Assembly (NCBI RefSeq): GCF_022024035.1 | Contig: NZ_CP091787.1 | Span: 2,046,001 to 2,110,000, forward strand | Direction of reading: 5' to 3' | Length of the DNA: 64,000 nucleotides | DNA from: Prevotella sp. E13-17 | GTDB taxonomy: Bacteria; Bacteroidota; Bacteroidia; Bacteroidales; Bacteroidaceae | Part shown: one piece after another, positions 61,028 to 64,000 of the stretch | Layout of the letters: every line of letters starts with the position of its first letter | Position numbering within the stretch: position 1 is the first letter of the stretch | Notes under the pieces: generated by a model | What the model saw: only the letters and a program-made list of their open reading frames with translations | Told to the model about the DNA's origin: nothing | Database searches by the model: none | Made by a program: the position numbers and the translations under genes

Positions 61028-63388
61028 ATGACACTAACACGTTTCCTAACTACATTTGCATTCACTGTGGCCACCCTACCCCTACTTCATGCCCAGGCGC
61101 CCACAGTCATAACCAATCCACGCTTTGCACGTGGAGCAACGATGGCCTTTGCACGAATCCAGTCATTTAAAGCGGCAACAGGCACTACGATTTCCGAAAG
61201 AGGTATTTGCTGGAGTGAGCATCCTCAGTCCACGATAGAAGATTCGAAAACGACCACCCTCCTACCTGCTCACGGCAGCGAACTACAGGCTGGCATCTAT
61301 TGGTTAAAAGACCTAACTCCTGCCACCAAATACTACATGCGTGCCTATGCGAAAGCCAGCGATGGCTCAGTAGGATACGGAGAAGAGATAAAGTTCTACA
61401 CACTCCCCATGGGCACCATCACCCTCCAAATGCGAAGCGGTGGTGACGAAGCTACCTACAACCGTATCAAGCAGGCATCAGAAAAAGCCGTTGAGTATTG
61501 GAACAACCTGACCGAGATAAAGGGTTTTTCATCGAGAGTTGGATACGATGCCGACGTAAAAACAGCCGACTGTTCCTATGGCGGCTGGATTCGGGTGGGC
61601 AGCAACACCTCATATCAGCGTACCGGAACCATTCTCCACGAGATGCTTCACGGTATTGGCGTTATACCTTGGAATGATACAGAATGGAGCCGCCACACTC
61701 TTCGTTCAGGCGTTAATGGTGATGGCAACGGTACAGGCTTATGGCTGGGAGAACGTGTCACGGAGCTCATGCGCTTTCTAGCCAACAACAATACGGCGAC
61801 TCTGAATGGCGACTATCAACACCTGTGGCCCTTCGGCATCAATGGCGCACAAGAGGACACCGGCTCTGAATCACTTTACATTGCTAATGGATTGGTATGC
61901 CAGGCTTTAGGCGAGGATGGTCTTCAGCACACCAAAAGTCTTTTTGCCGAGCCCTACTATGCCTTCGATCACAACGATGACACGAAGTATTACTTAAAAA
62001 ACGAGTCAAGCGACTGTGGCCTTTACACATCCTATCTGGGCATCAGCGATAAGGGAACGCTCAAAAACATTGCCATCAGTGCTCAGGATGCAGTGAAGAA
62101 CGACAGCTTGGCATGGTACATCTCGTTCACCCCAGACAACCAATACTATCAGTTCCGAAATGTTGCCACCGGACGCTACCTTACTTACAACTTACTGTTT
62201 CGCACCTCTGACGTCAAAAATCCAGGAAACACCGAAAATTTTCAAGTGATGAAGGGACGAGAAGATATTGGCACAGGCAAGAATGCAAAACGCGGTTATT
62301 GGATCATTCGCCCAGACAACACCTGGACACCGAAAACGCTGACTGCAACTAATACTGGAGGAATCAGCGGAAAAGGCTTCGACATCACTAATGCTGCTAA
62401 AGAGCAACGCTGGCTGATACTCAAGGCCGACGAGCTCAATGGTATGGAGACGGCAGCACTCGATCAACTCAAGCAAAAGATTGCCGTAAAAGTCCAGGAA
62501 GTCAAACCTCTTCTCGACGTTCCTCACCAAGAACTCGTTGAGGGCACTGACGATACTTTCGCAAAAGTCATCCACGCCACAGAAAGTGCATTGGAAAATG
62601 GCAGCAGTACCACTGAACTATCATCGTTAACCGACGACATCAAACAGGCCACTTACCATTTTCTCTGCAATGTCACCCCAACAGACGCAAAGCGACCTTT
62701 CGATCTGACATTCATGATCACCAACCCAGGCTTCGATTCTGCTGATGGCTGGTCGGAAGAACCCACCATCAGTAATTCATGCGCAGAGTTCTTTCAAAAA
62801 ACGTTCGACATCAACCAGACTATCAATCAGTTACCCGCTGGCAATTATACCGTCAACGTACAGGGATTCTGCCGCCCTGGTACTTCCGCAACAGCCTACA
62901 ACGACTATTTATCGGGCACCGACAATGTATCTGTAGTATTCTATACAGGCTCGCAATTCCAGAAGTTGGCCCACATTGCCACTGAAGCGCAAAATAGCAG
63001 AGTGGCAGCAGGCGACATACAAGTAAGCGACAAGTTCATACCTAACAACATGGCATCTTCGAGTGCTTATTTTGCCAAAGGCTGCTACAACAATAGCCTC
63101 ATCACATCGGTTGCCAAGAACGGCAGTAACTTAAAGATAGGACTTCGAACCACCAACATGCCATCAAACTATTGGTGCTGTTTCGACAATTTCCGTCTTC
63201 ATTTCTATGGCAACATGGATGCAGAAACCATTTCCACCGACATTCGTACACCTATGGCCGCCACGTCCAAGACATTCAATGTTTACAGCATAGACGGACG
63301 ACTGATACTACAAAACATAAACAAACTAAACGACTTGTCACGAGGCCTTTACATCATCAATGGCCGCAAGGTGGTTATCAACAAATAG
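61028..63388 (+). CDS. Secreted zinc metalloprotease with type IX secretion signal
   Basis: A 786-residue protein: signal peptide (to about LLHAQ), a fibronectin-III-like N-terminal module (35-128; YWLKDLTPATKYYMRAYAKA) and a metalloprotease domain with HEMLHGIG (His204, Glu205, His208). A ricin/lectin-like middle follows (YYLKNESSDCGLYTS), then a beta-rich region and a C-terminal type A sorting domain (FNVYSIDGRLILQNI; RGLYIINGRKVVI). It should be exported by the type IX system and degrade proteins outside the cell. The earlier in-frame ATG at 60860 would precede the promoter and is rejected. Confidence 0.82.
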   Translation: MTLTRFLTTFAFTVATLPLLHAQAPTVITNPRFARGATMAFARIQSFKAATGTTISERGICWSEHPQSTIEDSKTTTLLPAHGSELQAGIYWLKDLTPATKYYMRAYAKASDGSVGYGEEIKFYTLPMGTITLQMRSGGDEATYNRIKQASEKAVEYWNNLTEIKGFSSRVGYDADVKTADCSYGGWIRVGSNTSYQRTGTILHEMLHGIGVIPWNDTEWSRHTLRSGVNGDGNGTGLWLGERVTELMRFLANNNTATLNGDYQHLWPFGINGAQEDTGSESLYIANGLVCQALGEDGLQHTKSLFAEPYYAFDHNDDTKYYLKNESSDCGLYTSYLGISDKGTLKNIAISAQDAVKNDSLAWYISFTPDNQYYQFRNVATGRYLTYNLLFRTSDVKNPGNTENFQVMKGREDIGTGKNAKRGYWIIRPDNTWTPKTLTATNTGGISGKGFDITNAAKEQRWLILKADELNGMETAALDQLKQKIAVKVQEVKPLLDVPHQELVEGTDDTFAKVIHATESALENGSSTTELSSLTDDIKQATYHFLCNVTPTDAKRPFDLTFMITNPGFDSADGWSEEPTISNSCAEFFQKTFDINQTINQLPAGNYTVNVQGFCRPGTSATAYNDYLSGTDNVSVVFYTGSQFQKLAHIATEAQNSRVAAGDIQVSDKFIPNNMASSSAYFAKGCYNNSLITSVAKNGSNLKIGLRTTNMPSNYWCCFDNFRLHFYGNMDAETISTDIRTPMAATSKTFNVYSIDGRLILQNINKLNDLSRGLYIINGRKVVINK

Positions 63389-63395
63389 CATAAGG

Positions 63396-64000
63396 ATGCT
63401 CACACTGAAAATATTATTTTGGACACTATTGACTCTCGTACTCTACACCTACGTAGGGTACGGAGTCATTCTTTTCATCATTCTGAAAATCAAACGACTG
63501 TTCATTTCTAACAGTACTGAACCATCTCTACCATCCAACGAACAACTGCTTCCTCCAGTAACCCTGATGATATGTGCCTACAACGAGCAGGACATCATTG
63601 AAGAGAAGATGGCAAACATCGCTCAGTTAAACTATCCACAAGACAAACTGACCGTCATGTGGGTCATTGACGGAAGCACAGACCGTTCTTATGAAAAGCT
63701 GCAGAGCTACCCCAACGTAAAAATCGTATTCCAACCCGAAAGAATGGGCAAGGCTGCAGCCATCAAACACGGTCTTGAAAACAATGATGCAGAGTATGTG
63801 ATATTCACAGACGCCAACACCATGCTCAACGCAGATGCCATTCGCGAAATAGTAAGACAGTTCCTGAAAAACAACGTAAGCTGTGTATCTGGAGAGAAAC
63901 GGGTCACCGCACGACATTACGGACAAGTGGCCTCTGAAGGTGAAGGTCTCTACTGGAAGTACGAAAGCACCCTGAAGCGATGGGACAGCGAACTCTATTC
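63396..64000 (+). CDS. Family 2 glycosyltransferase (3' end outside window)
   Basis: Open from ATG 63396 to the window end, 201 residues visible. An N-terminal transmembrane helix (LFWTLLTLVLYTYVGYGVIL) is followed by a GT2 domain: VTLMICAYNEQDIIEEKMAN, VMWVIDGSTDRSYEKLQS, GKAAAIKHGLEN and VIFTDANTML (the DxD-type metal site). It would make a cell-surface or exported polysaccharide at the inner membrane. It starts 8 bp after the metalloprotease stop, possibly cotranscribed. Confidence 0.88.
   Translation, partial: MLTLKILFWTLLTLVLYTYVGYGVILFIILKIKRLFISNSTEPSLPSNEQLLPPVTLMICAYNEQDIIEEKMANIAQLNYPQDKLTVMWVIDGSTDRSYEKLQSYPNVKIVFQPERMGKAAAIKHGLENNDAEYVIFTDANTMLNADAIREIVRQFLKNNVSCVSGEKRVTARHYGQVASEGEGLYWKYESTLKRWDSELY

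Overview
The window looks like a chromosomal segment of a Prevotella-type Bacteroidales. The pointers are many promoters of the Bacteroidetes form TTTG-N19..21-TAnnTTTGY, a type IX secretion C-terminal signal, an UpxY/NusG-like antiterminator, a BspA-type repeat, a DcuA/B transporter pair and pyruvate phosphate dikinase. This is inference from gene content. No rRNA or tRNA gene was recognised.

Layout. (1) 1-10.2 kb is a redox, acetyltransferase and ADP-ribosylation area. An AraC regulator diverges from a flavodoxin and aldo/keto reductase pair. A HxlR regulator diverges from a four-gene operon: NAD(P)-binding oxidoreductase, FMN-binding protein, zinc macrodomain, class-M sirtuin. Gene remnants and small repeats lie between. 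(2) 10.3-28.8 kb is minus-strand only and forms a tightly packed accessory cluster. It holds a membrane protein, a catalytically degenerate PBP-like/Sel1 lipoprotein, two YbjN-like proteins, a 21-residue peptide gene, an AAA+ ATPase, an RSH protein with an intact hydrolase but degenerate synthetase, PP2C phosphatase, archaemetzincin, ADP-ribosylglycohydrolase, a NADAR-nucleotidase fusion, a Cys-phosphatase, a macro-like/PARG-like/LRR protein with an internal deletion, RyR-domain proteins and a PrsW protease. Four to five copies of a two-box motif, GATAGAAA-N14/15-(A/G)CTCTCT, lie at similar distances upstream of its genes. (3) 29-41 kb is A+T-rich and conflict-system-like: an nSTAND NTPase with a pseudo-SIR2/TIR protein, a TIR-GTPase with a DUF4062-like membrane protein, a broken M48 peptidase and an IS4-family element. 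(4) 41.2-47.7 kb reads as one long operon headed by an UpxY-like NusG and a sigma factor. It continues with an anti-sigma-like/C39-like/RyR fusion, zinc-ribbon and coiled membrane proteins, a MscS channel, another RyR-like protein and an outer-membrane beta-barrel. (5) 47.7-50 kb is noncoding and rich in repeats. It contains a 22-bp-period degenerate array, a long hairpin and a split MITE-like element. (6) 50-64 kb is mostly housekeeping: tandem Dcu transporters flanked by diverged repeats, an NTF2-like protein, a condensation-type acyltransferase, an SDR, an AAA_14 ATPase, PPDK, a secreted metalloprotease and a GT2 glycosyltransferase running off the end.

How it may work together (inference). 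The sigma factor, anti-sigma fusion and antiterminator at 45.3-47.7 kb could switch on the accessory genes, and the repeated two-box motif at 15.8-26.8 kb is a candidate target. The effectors share two themes: NAD+/ADP-ribose chemistry (TIR, SIR2-like, ADP-ribosylglycohydrolase, NADAR, macro-like, NrtR-like remnant) and RyR domains of unknown ligand. That combination is the best candidate here for an undescribed stress or immunity system.
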